A stretch of 64,000 bases of DNA, from the NCBI RefSeq assembly GCF_036226665.1, contig NZ_CP109007.1, positions 3,512,501-3,576,500 on the forward strand, written 5' to 3'. The notes beneath the pieces are model-generated. The model was not told the origin of the DNA and ran no database searches. It was given only the letters and a program-made list of their open reading frames with translations. A program made the translations under genes and the position numbers. This document shows, in pieces, positions 1 to 7,563 of the stretch. The DNA comes from Streptomyces sp. NBC_00691 (GTDB taxonomy: Bacteria; Actinomycetota; Actinomycetes; Streptomycetales; Streptomycetaceae). Each line of letters opens with the position of its first letter. The stretch's first letter is position 1.

Positions 1-1
1 G

Positions 2-1951
2 TCGCCCGCCGTCAGCATCAGCGAGGACGGGACGACCGCCTATCTGGTGGTGACGTACGAGGTCCCCGCGGCGGCGGTCGACGACGCGGCGCACGACGCC
101 CTCGACGCGGCCACCGAGCACGCCCGCGCGGCGGGGCTCACCGTCGAGGCCGGCGGTGACGCCGTGAAGATCGAGCAGGCCATGGGCGGCACGGGCGAGC
201 AGATCGGCGTCCTGGTCTCCGCGTTCGTCCTCGTCCTGACCTTCGGCTCGATGATCGCGGCCGGAATGCCGCTGATCACCGCACTGATCGGGGTCGGCAT
301 CGGCATCTCGGGCATCACCGCCCTCGGCTCCACCTTCGGCCTCTCCGGCACCACATCGACCCTCGCGATGATGATCGGCCTCGCGGTCGGCATCGACTAC
401 GCCCTGTTCATCGTGTCCCGTTTCCGCACCGAGCGGGCCGAGGGACGTACTCCCGAGGAGGCCGCGGGACGGGCGGTCGGCACCGCCGGCTCGGCCGTCG
501 TCTTCGCCGGCCTCACCGTGATCGTCGCCCTCGCCGGGCTCGCCGTCGTCGACATCCCGATGCTCACCAAGATGGGCCTGGCCGCGGCCGGTACCGTCGC
601 CGTCGCCGTACTCGTCGCGATCACGCTGGTCCCCGCCCTGCTCGGCCTCGCGCCGGTCAAGGTGATGGCCCGCAAGGGGCGTCTGCGGTACGCCGTGAAG
701 CCGCTGTCGGACCGTCAGCGGCGCCGGGCCGCCCGGCACGAGGCGAAGCTCGCCCGGAGGACGAAGCCCAACCTGGGGACGCGCTGGGCCCGTTACGTCC
801 TGCGCCACCCCGTGGTCGTCCTGCTCGTCGGCGTGATCGGCCTCGGCACCGTCGCCGTGCCGGCCGCGAGCCTGGAGCTCGGCCTGCCGGGCGAGGGCCA
901 GATGTCGACGCGGACGACCCAGCGCAAGGCGTACGACCTGCTCTCGGAGTCCTTCGGGCCCGGCTTCAACGGCCCGCTGACGGTCACGGTACAGACCCTG
1001 CCCACCGACTCCGCGAACGCCAGGACCGCGGCCACTGCCCCTGACACGGCCGCGGCCACGGCCGATGAGATCGGCAAGGTCCTCGCGAGGACGCCCGGCG
1101 TGGCCTCGGTCTCGCCGGCCACCGCCGACAGGACGGGCGACACCGCCCTCCTCACCGTCGTGCCCACCACCGGGCCGACCGAGAAGGAGACGGAGGAGCT
1201 GGTCCACGCACTCCGCGACACCGCCGACGACCTGGAGCGGACCACCGCGGCACGGATCCTCGTGACCGGCCAGACGGCCCTGTTCATCGACTTCTCTCAG
1301 ACCCTCGACGACGCGCTCCTGCCCTATCTGGCCCTGGTCGTGGGTCTCGCCTTCCTCCTCCTGATGGTGGTCTTCCGCTCGGTCCTGGTCCCGCTCAAGG
1401 CGGCCCTCGGGTTCCTGCTGTCGGTGGCGGCGGCGCTCGGCGCAGTCGTGGCGGTCTTCCAGTGGGGCTGGCTGGCCGACGTATTCGGCATCGACGCACC
1501 GGGCCCGATCATGAGCACGATGCCGATCTTCATGATCGGCGTGGTCTTCGGCCTCGCGATGGACTACGAGGTCTTCCTGGTCAGCCGGATGCGTGAGTCG
1601 TACGCCCAGGGTGCCCGCCCGGGCGAGGCGGTCGTCGACGGCTTCCGCCACGGCGGCCGGGTGGTCGGCGCGGCCGCGGTCATCATGATGAGCGTCTTCT
1701 CCGGCTTCATCGTGGAGGACAACGACTTCGTGAAGATGATCGGCTTCGCCCTCGCGATCGCGGTCCTCTTCGATGCCTTCGTGGTCCGGATGGCGATCGT
1801 GCCGGCGTTGTTCGCCCTGCTCGGCAGGTCCGCGTGGTGGCTGCCGAAGTGGCTGGACCGGGTCCTGCCCCGGGTGGACGTGGAGGGCGAGAAGCTCACC
1901 GGGGCGCAGACGGCGCCACGCTCACCGCGGGAGAGCACGCCGGTCGGCTGA
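2..1951 (+). CDS. MMPL/RND-family exporter, 5' end outside window
   Basis: About 649 residues of an inner-membrane RND-type (MMPL) transporter are visible; the reading frame is already open at base 2, so the N-terminus lies upstream. Two copies of the family signature are seen, GIDYALFIVSRFR near 410-440 and AMDYEVFLVSRMR near 1560-1600, each in a cluster of hydrophobic helices and separated by an extracytoplasmic domain (about 850-1270). Such proteins export lipids or hydrophobic drugs using the proton gradient. It precedes a DrrAB-type ABC exporter in the same direction, with a 353-base gap holding repeated palindromes, so the two exporters may share a regulator. Substrate unknown. Confidence 0.93.
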   Translation, partial: SPAVSISEDGTTAYLVVTYEVPAAAVDDAAHDALDAATEHARAAGLTVEAGGDAVKIEQAMGGTGEQIGVLVSAFVLVLTFGSMIAAGMPLITALIGVGIGISGITALGSTFGLSGTTSTLAMMIGLAVGIDYALFIVSRFRTERAEGRTPEEAAGRAVGTAGSAVVFAGLTVIVALAGLAVVDIPMLTKMGLAAAGTVAVAVLVAITLVPALLGLAPVKVMARKGRLRYAVKPLSDRQRRRAARHEAKLARRTKPNLGTRWARYVLRHPVVVLLVGVIGLGTVAVPAASLELGLPGEGQMSTRTTQRKAYDLLSESFGPGFNGPLTVTVQTLPTDSANARTAATAPDTAAATADEIGKVLARTPGVASVSPATADRTGDTALLTVVPTTGPTEKETEELVHALRDTADDLERTTAARILVTGQTALFIDFSQTLDDALLPYLALVVGLAFLLLMVVFRSVLVPLKAALGFLLSVAAALGAVVAVFQWGWLADVFGIDAPGPIMSTMPIFMIGVVFGLAMDYEVFLVSRMRESYAQGARPGEAVVDGFRHGGRVVGAAAVIMMSVFSGFIVEDNDFVKMIGFALAIAVLFDAFVVRMAIVPALFALLGRSAWWLPKWLDRVLPRVDVEGEKLTGAQTAPRSPRESTPVG

Positions 1952-2104
1952 TCCCCGCACGCAGCCCTCCCGCAGCCCTCCCGCAACCCCCAGCAGGCCC
2001 GACATCAGGCGCCCGATGGCACCGGCCCACCCAGGCCGGCGCCATGGGGCGCTTTCCCGCGGCCGGGATCGAACCCGGCAAAGGAGCTGGTCAGAGGAGT
2101 GAGG

Positions 2105-2220
2105 CGCCACGTGGCGACACCCAGACGCAAGCATGGCGCCACAATGACTCGACATGGCGCCATCGCTGTGCCACGATGATGGCGCAAGCACGGCACGGAA
2201 TGGCGCCACACAAGCGCCAC
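2105..2220. repeat. Array of GGCGCC-centred palindromes before the ABC exporter
   Basis: The 353-base gap 1952-2304 has no gene. It holds a 12-bp palindrome CGCCACGTGGCG (2105-2116), then ATGGCGCCAC (2133-2142), the perfect palindrome ATGGCGCCAT (2154-2163), a partial copy ATGGCGCAA (2179-2187) and ATGGCGCCAC (2200-2209), with a further half copy GCGCCAC at 2214-2220. Starts are 21, 25 and 21 bp apart, close to two helical turns. This fits a multi-copy operator for a dimeric repressor such as TetR, but no cognate regulator gene is in the window. Confidence 0.55.
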
Positions 2221-2304
2221 TCCTGTCCGAGCTTCACCCCGGCTCCGCCAGCCCGACCCCGGCCCCACCCCCAGCCCATCCCGGAAGAGAAAGGCCCGCA
2301 GACC

Positions 2305-3356
<1,052 letters not shown>

Positions 3357-3360
<4 letters not shown>

Positions 3361-4172
3361 GCACCGCGACCCTCTCCCCGGCGAAGCCCGCCCGCTCGTA
3401 CGCCCTGCGCGACTCCCTGACGATGCTGCGCCGCAACATCAAGCACATGCAGCGCTACCCGTCGATGACGATCTCGATCCTCGTCATGCCGCTCCTGATG
3501 CTGCTGCTCTTCGTGTACGTCTTCGGCGGCGCGCTCGGCGCCGGCATCGGGGCGGGCGGCGACCGCGGCGACTACATCAACTACCTGGTGCCCGGCATCA
3601 TCCTGATGGCCGCGACCTCGGGGGCCGTGGCGACGGCCGTGTCGGTCTGCACCGATATGACCGAGGGCATCGTCAACCGCTTCCGCACGATGTCGATCTC
3701 CCGCGGCTCCATCCTCACGGGCCACGTCATGGGCAGCGTCCTCCAGGTCGCCACGGTCCTGGTCCTGGTCACCGGCGTCTCCCTGGCGATCGGCTTCCGG
3801 CCCGACGCCTCGGTCGTCGAGTGGGCGGCCGCCGCGGGCCTGCTCCTCTTCCTCGCCTTCGGCATGGCCTGGCTGTCCGCCGCGATGGGCATGGGCGCCA
3901 AGACGGTCGAGTCCGCGAGCAACGCCCCGCTGCCGCTGACCTTCCTGCCCTTCCTCGGCAGCGCGGTCGTCCCCCCGGAGTCCATGCCGACGGCCCTGCG
4001 CTGGTTCGCCGAGTACCAGCCCTTCACCCCGATCAACGAGACCCTCCGCGGCCTCCTGCTCGGCACGGACATCGGCAACGCCGGCTGGATCGCCCTGGCC
4101 TGGTGCACGGCCCTCGCCGCCCTCGGCTACTTCTGGTCCCGCGCGGTCTTCAACCGCGAGGTCACCCGCTGA
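3357..4172 (+). CDS. DrrB-type ABC transporter permease
   Basis: This 271-residue membrane protein is of the ABC-2/DrrB type, with about six hydrophobic segments: the first near residues 40-62 (ISILVMPLLMLLLFVYVFGG), then near 78-105, 125-150, 155-180, 190-210 and a last near 240-262. It should pair with the preceding ATPase to form the export channel. Its start codon overlaps the ATPase stop codon (ATGA). A strong hairpin follows 24 bases after the stop. Confidence 0.9.
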
Positions 4173-4195
4173 CCCCCCGGGCCGCCCACGACGGA

Positions 4196-4229
4196 AGGGT
4201 GGGCCCGGAAGCAATCCCGGGCCCACCCT
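4196..4229 (+). terminator. Hairpin terminator after the ABC permease
   Basis: AGGGTGGGCCCGG (4196-4208) pairs perfectly with CCGGGCCCACCCT (4217-4229), giving a 13-bp G+C stem with an 8-nt loop and no clear U-tract. It separates the exporter operon from the tRNA gene. Confidence 0.75.
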
Positions 4230-4288
4230 CCACAACACCGCATCACCTCAGCACACCCCCACGCCCGTCCGCTACGCTGTCTCCGTCC

Positions 4289-4361
4289 GCCTTCGTAGCT
4301 CAGGGGATAGAGCACCGCTCTCCTAAAGCGGGTGTCGCAGGTTCGAATCCTGCCGGGGGCA
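4289..4361 (+). tRNA. tRNA-Arg (anticodon CCT)
   Basis: The 73-nt gene folds as a complete cloverleaf. The acceptor stem is GCCTTCG with CGGGGGC, the anticodon stem CCGCT/AGCGG encloses loop CTCCTAA (anticodon CCT, reads AGG), and the T-arm is GCAGG-TTCGAAT-CCTGC. The discriminator is A at 4361 and CCA is not encoded. tRNA-Arg genes are common integration sites, and the next 2.3 kb has accessory character. Confidence 0.95.
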
Positions 4362-4366
4362 CAAGT

Positions 4367-4404
4367 CCGATGGCCACACCTGAACGTTCAGGTGTGGCCA
4401 TCGG
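4367..4404 (+). terminator. 38-bp perfect palindrome after tRNA-Arg
   Basis: A perfect 38-bp palindrome centred on AACGTT starts five bases after the tRNA. It can form a 17-19 bp hairpin and probably ends tRNA transcription. A perfect palindrome of this length could alternatively be a recombination or protein-binding site. Confidence 0.7.
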
Positions 4405-4556
4405 CCGTCTACGGCTGACACCCACGGCACTGGTCGGAATCGACCGGCCTGCATGAGGCGCGGCCCATGTGTGGACCAGCGGGACATACCAGCCCACCTC
4501 GACGCTCTTGAGCTGCCAATACGTCGGGGAGGCATGCGCCCTCTGGAGCCGTGCGC

Positions 4557-4580
4557 GCAGGTTCGATCCTGCACGGGCAC
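4557..4580 (+). repeat. Partial copy of the tRNA T-arm/3' end (att-like)
   Basis: GCAGGTTCGATCCTGCACGG followed by GCAC at 4557-4580 closely matches the tRNA-Arg 3' end at 4337-4362 (same T-stem, T-loop one base shorter, acceptor side shortened). It could be the duplicated core left by an element that integrated at the tRNA, or part of a decayed second tRNA. No integrase gene is present. Confidence 0.4.
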
Positions 4581-4719
4581 TCAGCTCAGCTCGGAGAGCG
4601 TGATCAAGGCGCCGACCAGTGTCGCCATGCCGCGTCCGACCGGTGCCCGTGCCGCGGCCGGGCCCCGTTGACGGAGCGCTGGGCGGGGGTGAGGGAGGCC
4701 GGTGGCGGCCCAGGAGCTG

Positions 4720-4923
4720 GCACCCTGGTAAGCGCTGCCGGCGAGCAGACCGATCACCGCGGTGACATACACGTGGGCGGTGCCGACGGATACCCCGAAG
4801 CCGGCCGCTATCCGGGGGAGGGTGTCGTGGAGGCGCAGGTACATCAGACAGGTCCGCTGCCCTTGGCCGGCCGGCACGGTGGGAGTAGCTCTCGCAGCAG
4901 TTCCGGGGCGAGCGGATCACCAC
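4720..4923 (-). pseudogene. Remnant of an IS transposase N-terminus (frameshifted)
   Basis: On the minus strand, residues reading LRELLPPCRPA lie in one frame and continue as GQRTCLMYLRLHDTLPRI and then AAGFGVSVGTAHVYVTAVIG in another, with the shift near 4870. The block resembles the N-terminal helix-turn-helix of IS5-group DDE transposases (HTH_Tnp_4 type): a 'lvyLRlhdTl..iAagFgvs.gTa..yv..vi' pattern. The DDE catalytic part is absent. The rest of 4405-5075 holds nothing else recognisable. It marks past insertion activity beside the tRNA. Confidence 0.55.
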
Positions 4924-5075
4924 GTCGGTGGACGGGGGCTCACCCGGGCCAGCCTGGCTGGGACGCTCCTGGGCGCACCCGGCCCCCGACCGAAAGCGCT
5001 GGTCGGGGGCCGGCTCCCAGGTGCGCGTCGGTGTCGGCTCGGCCGACGGGACTCGCGCCTTACGCGTGCCCGGAA

Positions 5076-6308
5076 CTAGAACCGTCCACGGATCTGCTTA
5101 CCCGTGCCGCTCTCCGGGTGGTTCAGCGCGTCGTAGACCTTGTGGCCGGAGTCACGGGCACCGCCGGCCCAGGACACGGATCCCCGGTCGGTGACCTTGG
5201 CCGCGATGCCGCCCCAGTACTTCGCCTCGCGCTCCCACTCGATGCCCTCCAGCAGGCGCTCCAGCGTGACGCCCTCGGGAAGGGGGTCGGCGCTCCAGGA
5301 CATGGTGCGGTTCATGGTCGCGCCGAGGCCGGCCACGACGGCGGGGGCGGTGACGGCGGCCTTGGCGTGGAAGAGCTCGGCGTTTTCCTGCAGGAAGGCG
5401 CCCACCGTCTCCATGACCTCGCGCTGGACGACGGCCCTGTCCGGGCGGTCGCCGCTCTCGTCGGCGGGGATGTCCTCGTGCTCGATGTTGGTCGACGCGG
5501 CGTGGATACCGGCCTTGCCGAGCATGGCCGTCGCGATGAGGGTCCGCAGGACCGACATCGTCATCCACTCCGGAGCCTTGTCCGACACCTGGCGCTTGCC
5601 GGTGAGGATGAGGCTGGACAGCGGGACCGTGGTCTCGCCGAGCGGCACGTGCAGCGACTCCATCAGCTTGCGCGTCACGGTGGTGCCGAAGTCGCGGCCG
5701 TCCATGGACATGGCCAGAGACTTGTCGACCGGAACGCCCTTCAGGTTGCGGTCGTGGAAGATCTGGCGTGCGGCCATGACACCGATGCCGTGGAAGATCT
5801 CGAACGACAGCGGGATCGCACCGAAGTCGCAGTCCTGCAGGCCGTAGGCAGCCGGGTTGTTCTTGATCCGGTGCCAGGCGGTGACCTGGGTCTCGCTGTC
5901 GAGGACGTAGAGGCCGTCCTTGATCGGCAGGGCCGAGGTGCCCTCCTCGGAGACGATCAGCGGGCGCGGCGACCACAGGGTGATCTGCGGCAGCGACCAT
6001 GCGTCGTCGAAGTCCCCCCGCAGTCCGGCCGCGATGTAGTCGGCGTATTCGCCGACGTTCTTGGCCTTCTTGCTGCTCGCCGTGCCGATCTGCCGCTGGA
6101 TGTCGGCGCGCGTGCGGGCGTATTCGCTGATCGGCTGCCCGGCCTTCTGGGCGCGCTTGGCGGCGTCCTCGACCTCCTGGGGGTCGTTCACGATGGCCAG
6201 CAGGTTCTCGCAGTCGATGACGCCGTTCGCCATGACCCCCTTGCGGATCTCCCGAAGGTCGGCGGGCAGTCCGGTGGTCACCGGCTTCAGAGACGCGGTC
6301 GTGTTCAT
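5076..6308 (-). CDS. DndB/DGQHR-like protein (orphan)
   Basis: This 410-residue soluble protein resembles the DGQHR/DndB family, linked to DNA phosphorothioation loci, where DndB acts as a regulator. The supporting segment is in its middle: QIFHDRNLKGVPVDKSLAMS followed by MDGRDFGTTVTRKLME, which matches the family pattern 'lF.DiN....pvsksL.la.D.rd....'. The eponymous DGQHR motif is degenerate here (VLDSETQVTAWHR). None of dndA, C, D, E or ssp genes is in the window, so it is an orphan. The ATG is preceded by GAGGGGGAG. Codon third positions look less G+C-biased than in neighbours, consistent with transfer. Function is inferred only from family resemblance. Confidence 0.6.
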   Translation of the reverse strand: MNTTASLKPVTTGLPADLREIRKGVMANGVIDCENLLAIVNDPQEVEDAAKRAQKAGQPISEYARTRADIQRQIGTASSKKAKNVGEYADYIAAGLRGDFDDAWSLPQITLWSPRPLIVSEEGTSALPIKDGLYVLDSETQVTAWHRIKNNPAAYGLQDCDFGAIPLSFEIFHGIGVMAARQIFHDRNLKGVPVDKSLAMSMDGRDFGTTVTRKLMESLHVPLGETTVPLSSLILTGKRQVSDKAPEWMTMSVLRTLIATAMLGKAGIHAASTNIEHEDIPADESGDRPDRAVVQREVMETVGAFLQENAELFHAKAAVTAPAVVAGLGATMNRTMSWSADPLPEGVTLERLLEGIEWEREAKYWGGIAAKVTDRGSVSWAGGARDSGHKVYDALNHPESGTGKQIRGRF

Positions 6309-6334
6309 GGTTCTCCCCCTCGCAAGCGGTGCCT

Positions 6335-6386
6335 TGACGCACCGTCATGTGTGAGGACGCTATCGGACGCATCGTCAGAGAGTCAA
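6335..6386 (-). promoter_or_regulatory. Promoter with two 13-bp operators for the DndB-like gene
   Basis: Read on the minus strand, a -35 TTGACT (6381-6386) and -10 TAGCGT (6357-6362) are 18 bp apart. TGACGCACCGTCA (6335-6347) and GGACGCATCGTCA (6365-6377) are near-palindromic 13-mers exactly 30 bp apart. One sits between -35 and -10 and the other just downstream of the expected transcription start, an arrangement typical of tight repression. Confidence 0.6.
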
Positions 6387-6525
6387 CTGAGGTCGCCCTA
6401 GACTCCTCTTCACGCCTTCCGCAGTTCGCCATTTTGAGCTGCGGATGCGCCTAGAGCCTTGAAATCGCCACCGCGGTAGACAGTTTTTGGTCACGCTCAC
6501 CGTCCGCGGTTGCGGTAGGCGTCTC

Positions 6526-6624
6526 CCCAGGCGGACAGGCTCACGCGGCCTGCCCTCGGCAGCCCATCCCGCCGGGTCGGCCAGGTCAGGGCTCGGAAAC
6601 GCCACGCGAGCCTGTCCGCCTGGG
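6526..6624. repeat. 99-bp element with long terminal inverted repeats
   Basis: CCCAGGCGGACAGGCTC (6526-6542) is exactly repeated in inverse at 6608-6624, and the match continues inward to about 24 bp with two mismatches, leaving a 51-bp centre. It is either a bidirectional terminator or a small MITE-like element. The remaining non-coding sequence between 6390 and 6703 shows nothing else I recognise. Confidence 0.5.
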
Positions 6625-6703
6625 CGCCCCGTCCGAGGACGGCTCCCGCAGCGCGGGTATCGTGCGACCCGGTCGGTCGAACAGTCTTCTCGGCGGGGGC
6701 GGC

Positions 6704-6952
6704 ATGCACGACGAACGGATCGATGAGCGGCTGTCCGACGAGGAGCTGGAGCTGTTCGTCCAGTATCTGCACCGGTTCGCGCACCACGAGGTGGACGTCT
6801 TCCTGAACCTCGAGGTCGGCCATCCCGCGTATCCGGTCTACGTGACGTTCGGCCAGGACTACCCTCCGATCGGGGAAGCCTCGGACTGCCGGCGGCCGTT
6901 CGCGGACCGGCGGCGGCCGACGTCCGCAGCCGGTCCCGAGAACGCCGGGTAG
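6704..6952 (+). CDS. Small hypothetical protein
   Basis: An 82-residue acidic protein beginning MHDERIDERLSDEELELF, with an amphipathic N-terminal helix and a His-rich segment (HRFAHHEVD). I do not recognise the family. The ATG at 6704 follows a G-rich stretch (GCGGGGGCGGC); an in-frame GTG at 6662 is an alternative start. The C-terminal 25 residues are Arg/Pro-rich and look unconserved. It stands alone between the DndB-like locus and the conserved backbone. Confidence 0.5.
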   Translation: MHDERIDERLSDEELELFVQYLHRFAHHEVDVFLNLEVGHPAYPVYVTFGQDYPPIGEASDCRRPFADRRRPTSAAGPENAG

Positions 6953-7032
6953 GGGGCCCGACCGGTGATGCCGCCGAGCCGTCCCCGTCGTCTCAGCCCC
7001 GTATGTCCCCCTGTCGAGCGAAGGTGGGTTTC

Positions 7033-7473
7033 ATGAGCCTGTTGCCGTTTGTCGATGAGCATGTCGTCGTCGTGGACTCCGGGGTCGAGGAGTTGTGGGG
7101 ACGACTCGTCGTGAACGTCGGGCGGTCGCTGTCCACGGCCGGTGGGGCGCGGTACGCGCGGGTCGTGGGGGCCGTGCCCCGGGCCGCGTCCGGGGTTCGG
7201 CCGCTGGGTGTCGGGTCCGAGTTCCCCGGGTTTCGGGTCGCCCGGCTCGTGCCGGGGCGGGAGCTGGCGCTGGAGGGGCGGCACCGGTTCTCCTCGTACA
7301 GCCTCGTCTTCCGGGTCGAGGAGCTGGCGGGCGGGCGCTGTCGGCTGCGGGCCGAGACCCGCGCCGTCTTTCCCGGGGCGGCCGGGCGCGTCTACCGGGC
7401 GCTCGTCATCCGGAGCGGTGGGCACGCCTTCGCCATGCGGCGGATGCTGGCCGGATACCGGCGGCGTCCGTGA
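7033..7473 (+). CDS. SRPBCC/DUF2867-like protein
   Basis: A 146-residue soluble protein starting at the ATG after GAAGGTGGG. The central region (GSEFPGFRVARLVPGRELALEGRHRFSSYSLVFRVE, spanning 7210-7320) has the alternating beta-strand pattern seen in DUF2867/SRPBCC proteins, a fold that binds hydrophobic ligands. No catalytic role can be assigned. The last coding bases form the first unit of a tandem repeat that continues downstream. Confidence 0.6.
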   Translation: MSLLPFVDEHVVVVDSGVEELWGRLVVNVGRSLSTAGGARYARVVGAVPRAASGVRPLGVGSEFPGFRVARLVPGRELALEGRHRFSSYSLVFRVEELAGGRCRLRAETRAVFPGAAGRVYRALVIRSGGHAFAMRRMLAGYRRRP

Positions 7474-7560
7474 CCCCCGCGGGGCCGGCTGGATACCGGC
7501 GGCGTCCGCGACCCCAGCGGAAACCGACCGGACACCGGCAGCACCCGTGACCCCGGTGGA
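7453..7560. repeat. Three imperfect 38-39 bp tandem repeats
   Basis: Units starting GGATACCGGCGGCGTCCG (7453), the same again (7491) and GGACACCGGCAGCACCCG (7530) are spaced 38 and 39 bp. They run from the end of the preceding gene into the convergent gene's 3' side. Each unit could form a small hairpin; the block may act as a transcription stop between convergent genes. Confidence 0.6.
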
Positions 7561-7563
7561 GGC

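Noticed and set aside
4323..4580. Minus-strand reading frame ending in PRQDSNLRHPL
   Set aside because: It is the antisense translation of the tRNA-Arg gene, a well-known artefact, with no ribosome site.
4300..4923. A long minus-strand frame across the tRNA and IS remnant
   Set aside because: It mixes tRNA antisense and two frames of a broken transposase; it has no coherent domain.
6375..6605. Minus-strand frame of 76 codons upstream of the DndB-like gene
   Set aside because: It has no ribosome site, overlaps the inverted-repeat element and gives a low-complexity product.
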